Assembly (NCBI GenBank): GCA_017484085.1
Contig: JAFUTW010000002.1
Location: 1-51,431 of the forward strand
DNA length: 51,431 bases
Direction of reading: 5' to 3'
Origin: Clostridia bacterium
GTDB taxonomy: Bacteria > Bacillota > Clostridia > Christensenellales > Aristaeellaceae
This document shows, piece by piece, positions 43,068 to 51,273 of the stretch. The notes beneath the pieces are model-generated. The model was not told the DNA's origin. It worked only from the letters and a program-made list of their open reading frames with translations, and made no database searches. A program made the translations under genes and the position numbers. Position 1 is the first letter of the stretch; each line of letters begins with the position of its first letter.

Positions 43068-43897
43068 ACTTCCTCCACCATTTCTTCCACGGTCAGCACG
43101 TCAGGGCGCACCGGCAGCCCGGCCTTTCCCAGCGTCTCGGCCAGCGCCGTCATCGGCGGCACGTCCAGCCCCAGCGCGCGAACTCTCCCGATCTGCGAAA
43201 AGACCTCCCGCGGCGTACCCGTCATCGCGATCTTTCCGCCGTCCATCACGTAAATCATGTCCGCCTGCGCCGCTTCCGTCATAAAATGGGTGATCAGCAC
43301 GATGCTGATGCCTTCTTCGCGGTTGAGCCGGCGCACGGTGTTCATGACCTCAGCGCGGCCGCTGGGGTCCAGCATGGCCGTCGATTCATCCAGGATGATG
43401 ACGGAGGGGCGCATCGCCAGCACGCCCGCGATGGCCACCCGCTGCTTCTGTCCGCCGGAGAGCATGTGAGGCGCTTTTTTCGCCCTTTCGCTCATCCCTA
43501 CGGCGGCGAGCGCCTCATCGATGCGCACGCGGATCTCCTGCGGCGGCACTCCGTTGTTCTCCAGCCCGAAGGCCACGTCCTCCTCCACCACGGTCGCCAC
43601 GATCTGGTTGTCCGGATTCTGAAAGACCATGCCCGCATTCTGGCGGATATCAAACACCAGTTCGTCGTCCTTCGTATCCATGCCGCACACCCAGACCGTC
43701 CCCTCCGTAGGGACATACAGCGCGTTGAACAGCTTGGCCAGCGTGGATTTTCCGCTGCCGTTATGGCCCAGGATGCAGACGAATTCGCCCGCGCGGACGC
43801 GCAGCGCGACATCCGATACGGCGTCCCTCTCCGCTTCCGGGTACCGGTAGGAAAGCCCGTCCGTGATGATCCGGTTTTCCTTTTGCCGATTCTCCAA
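43043..43897 (-). CDS. ecfA1: Energy-coupling factor transporter ATPase 1
   Basis: This 284-residue ABC ATPase is the first gene of the ECF module. The Walker A motif is [14 protein letters not shown] (about residues 39-52), and the Q-loop is [19 protein letters not shown]. The signature is [14 protein letters not shown], and Walker B is [15 protein letters not shown], the EcfA1-type variant ending DEST. The start is TTG at 43897 preceded by GGAGGT, 7 bases away. It lies 75 bases after the G3E fusion gene on the same strand, with a hairpin between the two. Together with EcfA2 and EcfT it powers vitamin import. Confidence 0.95.
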   Translation of the reverse strand: MENRQKENRIITDGLSYRYPEAERDAVSDVALRVRAGEFVCILGHNGSGKSTLAKLFNALYVPTEGTVWVCGMDTKDDELVFDIRQNAGMVFQNPDNQIVATVVEEDVAFGLENNGVPPQEIRVRIDEALAAVGMSERAKKAPHMLSGGQKQRVAIAGVLAMRPSVIILDESTAMLDPSGRAEVMNTVRRLNREEGISIVLITHFMTEAAQADMIYVMDGGKIAMTGTPREVFSQIGRVRALGLDVPPMTALAETLGKAGLPVRPDVLTVEEMVEEVCRLQSKG

Positions 43898-43920
43898 TCT
43901 TTATACCTCCGGATTCAAGC

Positions 43921-43956
43921 AGCGGCGCCCGAGGTTATCCGCCTGCAGGCGCCGCT
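43921..43956 (-). other. Hairpin between the G3E operon and the ECF operon
   Basis: Nine perfect base pairs (43921-43929 with 43948-43956) close an 18-base loop. It may separate the two transcripts, but no T-run follows in the minus-strand direction. Confidence 0.45.
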
Positions 43957-43972
43957 AAGCCGATCGTCTCGA

Positions 43973-44920
43973 TCAGCGGTTGAAATTCACAACTTCCTCT
44001 TCGGGCGCTTCCGCCGGCTCCATGTACTGCACGTACAGCACGGGGCCGAGGCCCTTGTATTCGCGGCGCTCCTCGGCGCGCACCAGCGCCGTCACCGTCT
44101 GCCAGGACTTCTCCTTCGGCAGCGCTTCGCCGTTTTCGTTTTTAGCGATAAAGCCCACAAAGCGCACGTCCTCCGCGCAGCAGACCATCGCCATGCGGCC
44201 GGGCACGAACTCGTCGCGCCCGATGTTGCGGCCGCGGTAGATCTGTCCCTTGAAGCGGACCGTCTTGCCGTCGTACGCCTCCGGGTTTTCGGAAGCGTCG
44301 AGGTAGAAGATGCCGAACCAGGGATCCTTGATGTCGATCACCGGCGCATCCATGTCGTAGGGCGGCGGCATGCCGGCGCCGTAGTCCTCGCTGGTGCCGT
44401 CGTCGTTTTCAAAGTACAGCGCGCCCTGCGGATTCATGCTGCGCACGTTGCGGTCGCGGATCAGCTTCCGCGTCTTCTCCGTCGCGCGGTTGAAGATCAC
44501 CATGTCCGCATCTGTGATGTGCTGGAGCATGCGCTGGCCCATGTTGGCCGCATACAGCTCAAACGTCTCGGCGTTCACCGTGGTGATGATCTGATAGACC
44601 TCCAGCACCTTGGGTGTCCTGGCGATGGCCGCATCCAGATCCCACATGCCGTTCATCTCGACGATGACGCGGTCCGGGTGGTGCTTGCGCACGAAGGCGC
44701 GCAGCGTCGCCTCGTTGTACTCGTCCTCGTCCTCGATGCACTCCACGACGCTGTGGGTCTTCTGCAGCATCGCCGGCTCGTACTCCTCGATGCCCTCCTC
44801 GCACTGGACGATCAGCGTGTGCTCGTTCACCGTGAAGCTGGGGTCCTGCAGGATGCCTGCGATAAAGCTCGTCTTCCCGCTTTCCAGGAAGCCGGCAAAG
44901 AGATAGACAGGAATAGCCAT
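43973..44920 (-). CDS. G3E (COG0523) GTPase fused to a YcgQ-like C-terminal domain
   Basis: This 315-residue protein has an N-terminal G3E GTPase domain: Walker A AGFLESGKTSF (about residues 9-19), Walker B-like RVIVEMNGMWDL, and a G4-like IFNRAT in place of NKxD. The metal-binding CxCC motif is replaced by QCEEGIEEYEP. The C-terminal third (about 190-310) resembles the soluble domain of YcgQ/TIGR03943 proteins. Those are encoded beside DUF318 permeases in zinc-responsive loci; the shared features are KTVRFKGQIYRGRNIGRDEF and GRMAMVCCAEDVRFVGF. Such a fusion is unusual. It is 12 bases after the His-rich G3E gene, and both probably act in metal (likely zinc) allocation. Confidence 0.8.
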   Translation of the reverse strand: MAIPVYLFAGFLESGKTSFIAGILQDPSFTVNEHTLIVQCEEGIEEYEPAMLQKTHSVVECIEDEDEYNEATLRAFVRKHHPDRVIVEMNGMWDLDAAIARTPKVLEVYQIITTVNAETFELYAANMGQRMLQHITDADMVIFNRATEKTRKLIRDRNVRSMNPQGALYFENDDGTSEDYGAGMPPPYDMDAPVIDIKDPWFGIFYLDASENPEAYDGKTVRFKGQIYRGRNIGRDEFVPGRMAMVCCAEDVRFVGFIAKNENGEALPKEKSWQTVTALVRAEERREYKGLGPVLYVQYMEPAEAPEEEVVNFNR

Positions 44921-44932
44921 GGGGTCCTCCGA

Positions 44933-46177
44933 TCAGGCGACGCCGAAGAGCTCGCCCAGCGCCTGCGTATCCAGCTTGGAGCCGATCACGCACAGGCGGC
45001 CGGTGTAGTCCGCCGGGCCGCGGCGCACGTTCTGCTCGCCGGGGGTGTAATCAAAGTGGATCCAGCCGCCGTCCGCAGCCGGCACGATGCCCTTGGCGCG
45101 CAGGATGACGCCGTAGCGCTCATCCTCCAGCGCGGATAGCATGGCGGAGAGATCCGCCTCGCTGAACTTGCGCACCGTTTCCACGCCCCAGGAATCGAAG
45201 ATCTCATCCGCGTCGTGGCCGTGGTGGTGGTGATGATGGTGATGATGCCCGTCATGGTCGTGATGGTGGTGATCATGATGCTCATCTTCCTCGTTTTCAT
45301 GCTCATGGTGGTGATCGTGGTCTTCATCATGATCCTCATCGTGGTCATGGTGGTGATGATGCTCATGCTCATGCTCGTCCTCATCATCATCGTCGTCGTG
45401 ATGGTGATGCTCGTGCTCATGCTCATCCTCGTCATCATCGTCGTCGTGATGGTGATGATGCTCGTGTTCATGCTCATCCTCATCGTGATCATGATGGTGG
45501 TGGTGATGATGCTCCTCTTCTTCCTCCTCGTCATAGGGCTGCGCCATGACGGCGGAAAGCATCTCCTCGGCCAGCGTGTGGTCCTCGTTCATCGCGGCCA
45601 TGATGACGTCGCCCGAAAGCTCGTCCCACGGGGTCGTGATGATGCGCGCCTTCGCGTTGTGCTCGCGCAGCAACGCGACCACCGCTTCCAGCTTCTCCTG
45701 GGAGAGGTTCTGCGTGCGGGAGAGCAGGATGGTGCCCGCGTACTCGATCTGGTTGAGGAAGAACTCGCCGAAGTTCTTCACATACATGCGGCACTTCACC
45801 GCATCCGCCACAGTGACGAAGCTGCCCATCCGGGCCTCGTCGATGTCGCGCTCCACGCCCTCCACGGCGCGGATGACGTCGCTCAGCTTGCCCACGCCGG
45901 AGGGCTCGATGAGGATGCGGTCGGGGTGATACTGGTCGATCACCTGGCGCAGCGCCACGCCGAAATCGCCCACGAGGCTGCAGCAGATGCAGCCGGAGTT
46001 CATTTCGGTCACCTGGATGCCCGCTTCCTTCATGAAGCCGCCGTCGATGCCGATCTCGCCGAATTCATTCTCGATCAGCACGACCTGCTCGCCCGCGAGG
46101 GACTCCTTGAGCAGCTTTTTGATCAGCGTCGTCTTGCCGGCTCCGAGGAAGCCGGAGAAAATGTCAATCGTAGTCAT
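44933..46177 (-). CDS. G3E (CobW/COG0523) GTPase with long His/Asp/Glu-rich insert
   Basis: This 414-residue metal-chaperone-type GTPase has Walker A GFLGAGKTTLIK (about residues 9-20), the zinc-binding motif SGCICCSL (CxCC) and the Walker B region ILIEPSGVGKLSDV. Its G4 position reads LLSRTQ, not NKxD, so nucleotide preference is uncertain. Between about residues 214 and 320 lies a low-complexity stretch of His, Asp and Glu with over 50 histidines by eye, a likely metal store. A normal CobW C-terminal domain (about 325-414) follows. AAGGAG precedes the ATG. A promoter with an overlapping palindrome is at 46235-46267. The metal is probably zinc by family, not proven here. Confidence 0.88.
   Translation of the reverse strand: MTTIDIFSGFLGAGKTTLIKKLLKESLAGEQVVLIENEFGEIGIDGGFMKEAGIQVTEMNSGCICCSLVGDFGVALRQVIDQYHPDRILIEPSGVGKLSDVIRAVEGVERDIDEARMGSFVTVADAVKCRMYVKNFGEFFLNQIEYAGTILLSRTQNLSQEKLEAVVALLREHNAKARIITTPWDELSGDVIMAAMNEDHTLAEEMLSAVMAQPYDEEEEEEHHHHHHHDHDEDEHEHEHHHHHDDDDDEDEHEHEHHHHDDDDDEDEHEHEHHHHHDHDEDHDEDHDHHHEHENEEDEHHDHHHHDHDGHHHHHHHHHGHDADEIFDSWGVETVRKFSEADLSAMLSALEDERYGVILRAKGIVPAADGGWIHFDYTPGEQNVRRGPADYTGRLCVIGSKLDTQALGELFGVA
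45215..45535. repeat. Low-complexity tandem repeats encoding the His/Asp/Glu tract
   Basis: Irregular repeats of CAT/CAC, GAT/GAC and GAG codons, read on the minus strand, encode units of the type DEDEHEHEHHHHHDDDD. Three adjacent units (about 45,350-45,500) are nearly the same, with one to two codon changes, consistent with slippage or unequal exchange. The opposite strand shows long Met/Val/Ile frames that are artefacts of this tract. Confidence 0.85.
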
Positions 46178-46234
46178 GAATCTTTCATCTCCTTAGATGG
46201 TTGGTGGAACTCCGCACTGTGCGAAATTCCGAAA

Positions 46235-46267
46235 GAGTATTTTACTCCTGTTTGTCAAGAAATACAA
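46235..46267 (-). promoter_or_regulatory. Promoter of the G3E pair with an overlapping palindrome
   Basis: Minus strand TTGTAT (46262-46267) and TAAAAT (46239-46244) are 17 bases apart. The -10 box is spanned by the perfect palindrome GAGTA-TTT-TACTC (46235-46247), extendable to 17 bases with one mismatch. A site in this position is a candidate operator; it does not match the Fur or Zur boxes I know. Confidence 0.5.
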
Positions 46268-46302
46268 GACTTTACAGGGCATCGGCCGCCCGGCTGCATC
46301 CC

Positions 46303-47307
46303 TTACTGCTTTGCCGTCTCCTCCCGGACGCGGTAAAGCTTGTCCGGATAGTCGGACATGATGCAGTCCGCGCCGATGGAGATGAGGTAAGCCATGTCCT
46401 TTTCGTCGTTCACCGTCCAATACTGCACGGCCATGTCGTGCGCATGCGCGTAGTTGATCACCTGCGCCGTCCCCAGATTGATGCCGTAGCTCTCCTTCGG
46501 GATGCCGAAGGGGATCTGCAGAGCGCGGCACGGCGGCTGATAGTCCTTCTTGCCCGTGAGCGCCGCAAGATAGAAATCCAGCACCTCCGAGGCGTACGCG
46601 CCGCGCTGAAGGTCGGGATACGTTTCATCCACGTACGCGGAGACCTCCCCGTGGAAGGAGCCGAAGAGCACGCGCTCCAGCAGGCCGCGCTCCGTCAGGA
46701 TCCCGTAAAGCAGGTCCGCCGCGCGCTTCCCCAACTCTCCGCCGTTTTTGAGTTCGATGATGTAGCGGAAGCTGCCCACCGATTCCAGGTAATCCAGGGC
46801 GTCCGGCAGCGCGACGATGCGCAGGTCGTCCGGCAGGGCATCGCCCGAGAGCGCGGCATACGGCGACTCGCCCGCGTCGCTTACAAACTTCGCCCCCATG
46901 TTGAGCCTGCGGAGCTTCGCATAGGTCATGTCCTCCGCGCGCACATGCGCCCGGCCGAACACGCTTTCCGAATCGGAGGTGCGGTCCAGCTCGTCGTCGT
47001 GCAGCAGCACAAGCACGTCATCCTTTGTGATGTGCAGATCGAATTCGAACCAGTCCGGGGTGAAATCCGGGTTTTCGGCGCACCAGACGAGCGCCCTCAT
47101 CGTCTCCTCCGGCATGACGCCCGCGCCGCAGCGGTGCGCGCTGACCTGCGTGCGCTCCGCGATGTGCGGGTTCGTCGTTTCGTATTTCTTCACGGCAGAA
47201 GGCTTGCTTCGATGGAAATACGCGATCAGCAAAACCGACAGCAGCAAAACGGCCAAAAGCAGCAGGACCAGAAACAGCCTGAGCAGAATGCTCCCCAAAA
47301 CCTTCAT
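46303..47307 (-). CDS. Glycerophosphodiester phosphodiesterase, membrane-anchored
   Basis: This 334-residue phosphodiesterase hydrolyses glycerophosphodiesters (or related lipid headgroups) to glycerol-3-phosphate. One N-terminal transmembrane helix (about residues 5-30, with a long Leu/Val run) anchors the enzyme. The GDPD domain starts at VSAHRCGAGVMPEETMRA, carrying the first catalytic His and the Glu of the HR(x)nEN/T motif. FEFDLHITKDDVLVLLHDDELDRTS follows with the second His and the metal ligands. VQYWTVNDEKDM is near the end. ATG 47307 has AAGGAAGG 10-12 bases upstream. It diverges from an aminotransferase gene, each with a consensus-type promoter. Confidence 0.9.
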   Translation of the reverse strand: MKVLGSILLRLFLVLLLLAVLLLSVLLIAYFHRSKPSAVKKYETTNPHIAERTQVSAHRCGAGVMPEETMRALVWCAENPDFTPDWFEFDLHITKDDVLVLLHDDELDRTSDSESVFGRAHVRAEDMTYAKLRRLNMGAKFVSDAGESPYAALSGDALPDDLRIVALPDALDYLESVGSFRYIIELKNGGELGKRAADLLYGILTERGLLERVLFGSFHGEVSAYVDETYPDLQRGAYASEVLDFYLAALTGKKDYQPPCRALQIPFGIPKESYGINLGTAQVINYAHAHDMAVQYWTVNDEKDMAYLISIGADCIMSDYPDKLYRVREETAKQ

Positions 47308-47343
47308 CCGGTTTAACACCTTCCTTTTTATAACACTGCGCCT

Positions 47344-47372
47344 ATCATACCACGACCGGGAGCGGCAAACAA
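47344..47372 (-). promoter_or_regulatory. Promoter of the glycerophosphodiesterase gene
   Basis: Minus strand TTGTTT (47367-47372) and TATGAT (47344-47349) with a 17-base spacer, 36 bases before the ATG. Confidence 0.55.
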
Positions 47373-47415
47373 GCGGCGCCCGCATCGAATCACAGAAGGA
47401 ATTTGAATAATTCAC

Positions 47416-47444
47416 TTGATATTTGCCCGGATTAACGGTATAAT
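47416..47444 (+). promoter_or_regulatory. Promoter of the aminotransferase gene
   Basis: TTGATA (47416-47421), a 17-base spacer and a perfect TATAAT (47439-47444). Transcription would start near 47451, giving a leader of about 42 bases. Confidence 0.8.
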
Positions 47445-47492
47445 GAGCCATCAGTTTTGCAAATGATGCAGGAAAGGATTTTAAAAATTGCA

Positions 47493-48788
47493 ATGAAGCC
47501 TTATCGTGACATGACTGCGGAAGAACTTTCCGCCGAATACCAGCGGCTGAAGGCCGACTACAAGCGGATTCAGGCGCTCGGCCTGCATCTGGATATGAGC
47601 CGCGGCAAGCCCTGCCAGGAGCAGCTGGATCTCTCCATGGGGATGATGGACGTGCTGGATTCCTCCTGCGACCTCACCTGTGACGACGGCACGGACTGCC
47701 GCAATTACGGCCAGCTGACCGGCATCAGCGAGGCCCGGGAGCTGCTGGGCGACATGATGGAAAACAACCCGAAGGACATCATCATCTACGGCAACTCCTC
47801 CCTCAACGTGATGTTCGACACCATCAGCCGCGCCTGGACGCACGGCATCATGGGCAACACGCCGTGGTGCCGCCTGCCCGTGGTGAAGTTCCTGTGCCCC
47901 GTTCCCGGCTACGACCGCCACTTTGCCATCACGGAGTTTTTCGGCATTGAAATGATCCCCGTGCCCATGACGCCCACCGGGCCCGACATGGACATGGTGG
48001 AGCAGCTTGTCCGCGAGGACGAGGCCATCAAGGGCATCTGGTGCGTGCCCAAGTATTCCAACCCGCAGGGCATCTCCTACTCCGATGAAACCGTGCGCCG
48101 CTTTGCCCGGCTGGAGCCTGCCGCGCCGGATTTCCGCATCTTCTGGGACAACGCCTACGGCATGCACCACCTCTACGACCACCGGCAGGATTACCTCATC
48201 GAGATCCTCGCCGAGTGCAAACGCGCCGGCAATCCGGACCTCGTCTACAAGTTCTCCTCCACCTCCAAGATCACCTTCCCCGGCAGCGGCATCGCGGCGG
48301 TGGCCACCAGCCCCAACAACATGGAGGACTTCCTCACTTATCTGCGCCATCAGACCATCGGCCATGACAAGGTCAACCAGCTGCGCCACGTCCGCTTCTT
48401 CGGAGACATCCACGGCATGGTGGAGCACATGCGCAAGCACGCGGATATCATCCGCCCCAAATTCGAGGCCGTCGAAGCCATCCTGGAGCGCGACCTCTCC
48501 GGCCTGGATGTCGGCACCTGGACCTGTCCGCTCGGCGGTTACTTCATCATGTTCGACTCCTTGCCCGGCTGCGCGAAGGACATCGTCGCCCGCGCCAAGA
48601 AGGCCGGCGTCATCCTGACGGGCGCAGGCGCGACCTGGCCCTACGGCAAGGATCCGCAGGATTCCAACATCCGCATCGCGCCGACCTATCCCAGCCTCGC
48701 GGATCTCACGCAGGCCATGGAGCTGTTCACCCTGTGCGTCCGCCTCTCCAGCCTCAAAAAGCTGATGGCGCAGAAGCAGGGCGCCTGA
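47493..48788 (+). CDS. PLP-dependent aminotransferase, AspC-like (PF12897 group)
   Basis: This 431-residue pyridoxal-phosphate enzyme of fold type I has YGNSSLNVMFDTISRA as the cofactor-phosphate region. WCVPKYSNPQGISY is the conserved Asn/Pro block, and FRIFWDNAYGMHHL carries the Asp that contacts the pyridine ring. The Schiff-base lysine is Lys259 (SSTSKITFPGSG). The pattern matches the aspartate-aminotransferase-like family PF12897, common in Clostridia. ATG 47493 opens the conserved MKPYRDMT start, although the purine-rich AGGAAAGGA lies 14 bases away; in-frame ATGs at 47463/47466 are alternatives. The promoter upstream is strong. Substrate preference for aspartate is likely, not proven. 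Confidence 0.92.
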   Translation: MKPYRDMTAEELSAEYQRLKADYKRIQALGLHLDMSRGKPCQEQLDLSMGMMDVLDSSCDLTCDDGTDCRNYGQLTGISEARELLGDMMENNPKDIIIYGNSSLNVMFDTISRAWTHGIMGNTPWCRLPVVKFLCPVPGYDRHFAITEFFGIEMIPVPMTPTGPDMDMVEQLVREDEAIKGIWCVPKYSNPQGISYSDETVRRFARLEPAAPDFRIFWDNAYGMHHLYDHRQDYLIEILAECKRAGNPDLVYKFSSTSKITFPGSGIAAVATSPNNMEDFLTYLRHQTIGHDKVNQLRHVRFFGDIHGMVEHMRKHADIIRPKFEAVEAILERDLSGLDVGTWTCPLGGYFIMFDSLPGCAKDIVARAKKAGVILTGAGATWPYGKDPQDSNIRIAPTYPSLADLTQAMELFTLCVRLSSLKKLMAQKQGA

Positions 48789-48934
48789 CAGGGCTTGCGC
48801 CGAATCCTCTCCATTCTGCAGAGCGCACAAAAGCTGCGGGAATGGCAGGTATCCATAAAACAGTATTAGCCAGAAATTCAGAAAAGGCATCTGCGTACTG
48901 GATTGGTCAATACTGAATTATGGAGGAAAACACA

Positions 48935-49312
48935 ATGAAATCCCTGTTTGAAGAGCTCGGCGGAACCTATACCCTGAGCAAAGACGGAATGTACTATCCA
49001 AACCTGACGATTGATGATCGCGACCAACGCCCCATCGGAAAATGGGGAAGGATGCACAAGGATTATCTCGAAAAGAAGCATCCGAGCCTATATCAACGAC
49101 TCATCCTGAAAGGAACTTTAGGCAGACATCTGGCTGATGCAAACGAAAGAGCGACAGAAATGCTTGAGAACCTGATTATGCAGATGGTCAGGCAGGAAGG
49201 CATCACTGAGCAGCTCAAGGCCGAGCAGCCCATGGTATGGGTGGGCAAAATGAACAGCATTCGCAGCCGAGCCGAAGAGATCATCATGGCAGAAGTCATC
49301 AACATCCTGTAA
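48935..49312 (+). CDS. tnpV: TnpV family protein, orphan
   Basis: This 125-residue protein is recognised by its family pattern: MKSLFEELGGTY start, YYPNLTIDD, KWGRMHKDYLEKKHPSLYQRLILKGTL, and a C-terminal MVWVGKMNSIRSRAEEII. TnpV is encoded by integrative and transposon-like elements of Clostridia (Tn4451-related and others); its function is unclear. ATG 48935 is favoured because GGAGGAAAA stands upstream; an in-frame ATG at 48920 is alternative. No transposase, resolvase or repeat was found around it. Its lower G+C and its place just before a sortase cluster suggest a relic or transferred segment. Confidence 0.85.
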   Translation: MKSLFEELGGTYTLSKDGMYYPNLTIDDRDQRPIGKWGRMHKDYLEKKHPSLYQRLILKGTLGRHLADANERATEMLENLIMQMVRQEGITEQLKAEQPMVWVGKMNSIRSRAEEIIMAEVINIL

Positions 49313-49367
49313 ACAAAGCAGCCGCTGGCGGGATCGTACCGATCTTGTCAGCGGCCTTTGTTTTTTG
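49313..49367 (+). terminator. Terminator after tnpV
   Basis: A long hairpin beginning one base after the stop (ACAAAG pairs with CTTTGT; GCCGCTG region pairs with CAGCGGC) ends in a T-run. It also separates tnpV from the convergent sortase gene. Confidence 0.85.
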
Positions 49368-49376
49368 GTGAAACTA

Positions 49377-50342
49377 TTATCGTTTCCGACTATTTTCCAC
49401 AAACTTTTTGAGTGTTGCCTCATCCTCCCCATCCCGGACACGCCGTGCAACGACCACCCGGCGATCCTCATCTTTGTCCACGCAGGTCACCAGCACTAAA
49501 AGCTGATCGTCCATCTGCACATCAATGGGACAAGTATGAACCGAGGCAGCAATCAGGGTTTCGATGACCCTCTGACGCTCAGGAATATTGACAGAGCGGA
49601 GAGCGTAGAAATCCACATAATTGCTGTCTCCTTCCTCTGTGCTGACGATGCCCACAGCGAAGATCACATAGCGACCCGTTTCGTACAGGGTATCGAAGGT
49701 GATGAAGGGATCATTGTGATAAAAGGTGCTGTTTTCATAGTTCCGCAGACTGCCGAACATGGCTCCGCTTTTCATGTTGTGACCGTAGATGATATAGGTA
49801 TAGGGCCTGGTTTTCAGATTAATGCCGCTGTCCAGGAACAACGCTCCGTTTACGTTGCTGTTGCCCAAGGCGTCGTGATCGAGATAATAGACGTTATCCC
49901 GCTGCACCACGGCTTCATCCAGCATCCTATGAATCGACAGCCAGCCAACGATGTATTTGCTTTCCTTCTGCAATGTCTTGAAACGGCTGCTGACGGTCAA
50001 CTTGGGATTGCTTGGATAAATGACGCTGGGAAGGCGCGGAATGGGTGATTGGGAAGGTGTCACAGTGACGGTAGGTGTCACGAACGGTGTTTCTTTAGTG
50101 GATGGCACAGGCGTTAGGGTTGGTGCCTCTGTTGCGAGGATCGGCTCCGGTGTTGCTTCTGCGTAGTATGTTTCCCGCAATTCCTGAGCGGTGTGTCGGG
50201 CTGACAGCAGATTGACTCCATAGCCAATCAGTTTGATCAACCCGAAAGTTGCCGCGATCAGTCCCATGAGCACTACCAGCAGCCGTTCCCAACGTATTCT
50301 GCGGTATCGTCTGCGTCTTCTCCGCCTGGGCTGCCAATCCAT
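49377..50342 (-). CDS. Class B sortase
   Basis: This 321-residue membrane transpeptidase covalently links surface proteins to peptidoglycan or builds pili. The N-terminus is very basic (DWQPRRRRRRRYRR), followed by one transmembrane helix (about residues 21-43) and a Pro/Thr-rich linker (about 66-105). The catalytic triad is His188 (YGHNM), Cys287 (LVLVTC) and an Arg in DEDRRVVVARR. The layout (YGHNM, then GAMFGSLRNY) is that of class B. AAGAAGG stands before the ATG. It follows a pilin-like substrate gene after 70 bases that contain a hairpin; a second sortase fragment lies beyond that gene. Confidence 0.92.
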   Translation of the reverse strand: MDWQPRRRRRRRYRRIRWERLLVVLMGLIAATFGLIKLIGYGVNLLSARHTAQELRETYYAEATPEPILATEAPTLTPVPSTKETPFVTPTVTVTPSQSPIPRLPSVIYPSNPKLTVSSRFKTLQKESKYIVGWLSIHRMLDEAVVQRDNVYYLDHDALGNSNVNGALFLDSGINLKTRPYTYIIYGHNMKSGAMFGSLRNYENSTFYHNDPFITFDTLYETGRYVIFAVGIVSTEEGDSNYVDFYALRSVNIPERQRVIETLIAASVHTCPIDVQMDDQLLVLVTCVDKDEDRRVVVARRVRDGEDEATLKKFVENSRKR

Positions 50343-50361
50343 ACTTATACCTTCTTGATAG

Positions 50362-50395
50362 AACAGGCCATACCAAATTGCTGATATAGCCTGTT
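50362..50395 (-). other. Hairpin between the surface-protein gene and sortase
   Basis: AACAGGC (50362-50368) pairs with GCCTGTT (50389-50395) across 20 bases. It lies in the short gap of a same-strand gene pair, where partial termination or mRNA processing could set the ratio of pilin to sortase. Purely positional inference. Confidence 0.4.
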
Positions 50396-50412
50396 AGTAT
50401 CCTCATCATACC

Positions 50413-51273
50413 TTATTGATGGGTGTTCTTCTTTCTGCTGAATATCAGCGTGCCGCACACGGCGCTGACGCCCAGGAGCACACATCCCAGCCACAGCCAC
50501 AGATCGAAATCATCGCCTGTCTTGGGCACCTTGTAATTGATGATGGTGCCGCCATTGTAGCAGCGATCCGTTTCCCCGGCGTGCGCGCCTACGTTTTCAT
50601 ATCGGACTTTGTAGCCATCGGGGATCGTTTCAATTATATAGCAGTCATCCACAGGCTCCGGGAACCATGCTTCATAATACCATTCGTTTTCGCTGATATA
50701 GCGCTTGTTGAATTTTTTATGCAGCACTGAGCCGTCCGGCCGATACAGTATCCAATCAATGCTGTCTTCGTGACTTCCCTGCCACAGCTTGGTAAAGGTG
50801 AAGCAATAGGGATAGGGAACGGGCGTGGGCGGCGGCGTGATAATGACATTGTAAAACTCCAGGGCTTCTTTCTTCCCTTGGGATGTTTTTCCCAGCACCC
50901 CGTAGGTATCAACGATAATTGAATATCCAACCTGATCCTCTGAATTGTAATACAGAATCACTCTCAGATCATATTGTGTGTGGTCATATTGAACTGTTTC
51001 TGTATCATGATCGGCCAGGCGAATAGAAAAATCAAACTGTTTGAGCCCAACACATTCAATGGTGAAGGAAGACGGCACATCCTTTATCAGCCGTATTGTT
51101 TGCAATTGAATGCCGTCACTGCCATACAATTCTGCCGTGCAGTCTGCACCATACGCAATCACCGGGATATTCACTTGGGCCGATTCCGAAGCAGCGGCAT
51201 GGGCCATCGGCATTATCCATAGGAAGGCGCATATAAGGAGCGCACCCAGGATCATATCAGTTTTACCTTTCAT
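50413..51273 (-). CDS. Sortase-anchored FctA/Cna-B-like pilin protein
   Basis: This 286-residue surface protein has a signal peptide (residues 1-27, ending AHA-AA). An N-terminal beta-rich domain (about 30-145) resembles the Spy0128/FctA pilin domain with isopeptide-forming potential. A second domain (about 150-240) follows after a Pro-rich hinge (PPPTPVPYP) and resembles a Cna-B domain (FTKLWQGSHEDSIDWILY). The C-terminal sorting signal is VPKTGD, with a 21-residue hydrophobic helix and RKKNTHQ tail. Its ATG overlaps the stop of the sortase fragment upstream (ATGA). A partner pilin and the substrate of either sortase are plausible; adhesion is likely. Confidence 0.85.
   Translation of the reverse strand: MKGKTDMILGALLICAFLWIMPMAHAAASESAQVNIPVIAYGADCTAELYGSDGIQLQTIRLIKDVPSSFTIECVGLKQFDFSIRLADHDTETVQYDHTQYDLRVILYYNSEDQVGYSIIVDTYGVLGKTSQGKKEALEFYNVIITPPPTPVPYPYCFTFTKLWQGSHEDSIDWILYRPDGSVLHKKFNKRYISENEWYYEAWFPEPVDDCYIIETIPDGYKVRYENVGAHAGETDRCYNGGTIINYKVPKTGDDFDLWLWLGCVLLGVSAVCGTLIFSRKKNTHQ

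Noticed and set aside
41401-43897. Riboswitch before the ECF module
   Set aside because: The 75-base upstream gap holds only one short hairpin and no known vitamin riboswitch pattern. A shared ECF module is not expected to carry one.
45215-46336. Met/Val/Ile-rich plus-strand open frame opposite the His tract
   Set aside because: It is the complement of His/Asp codons and lacks a ribosome-binding site.
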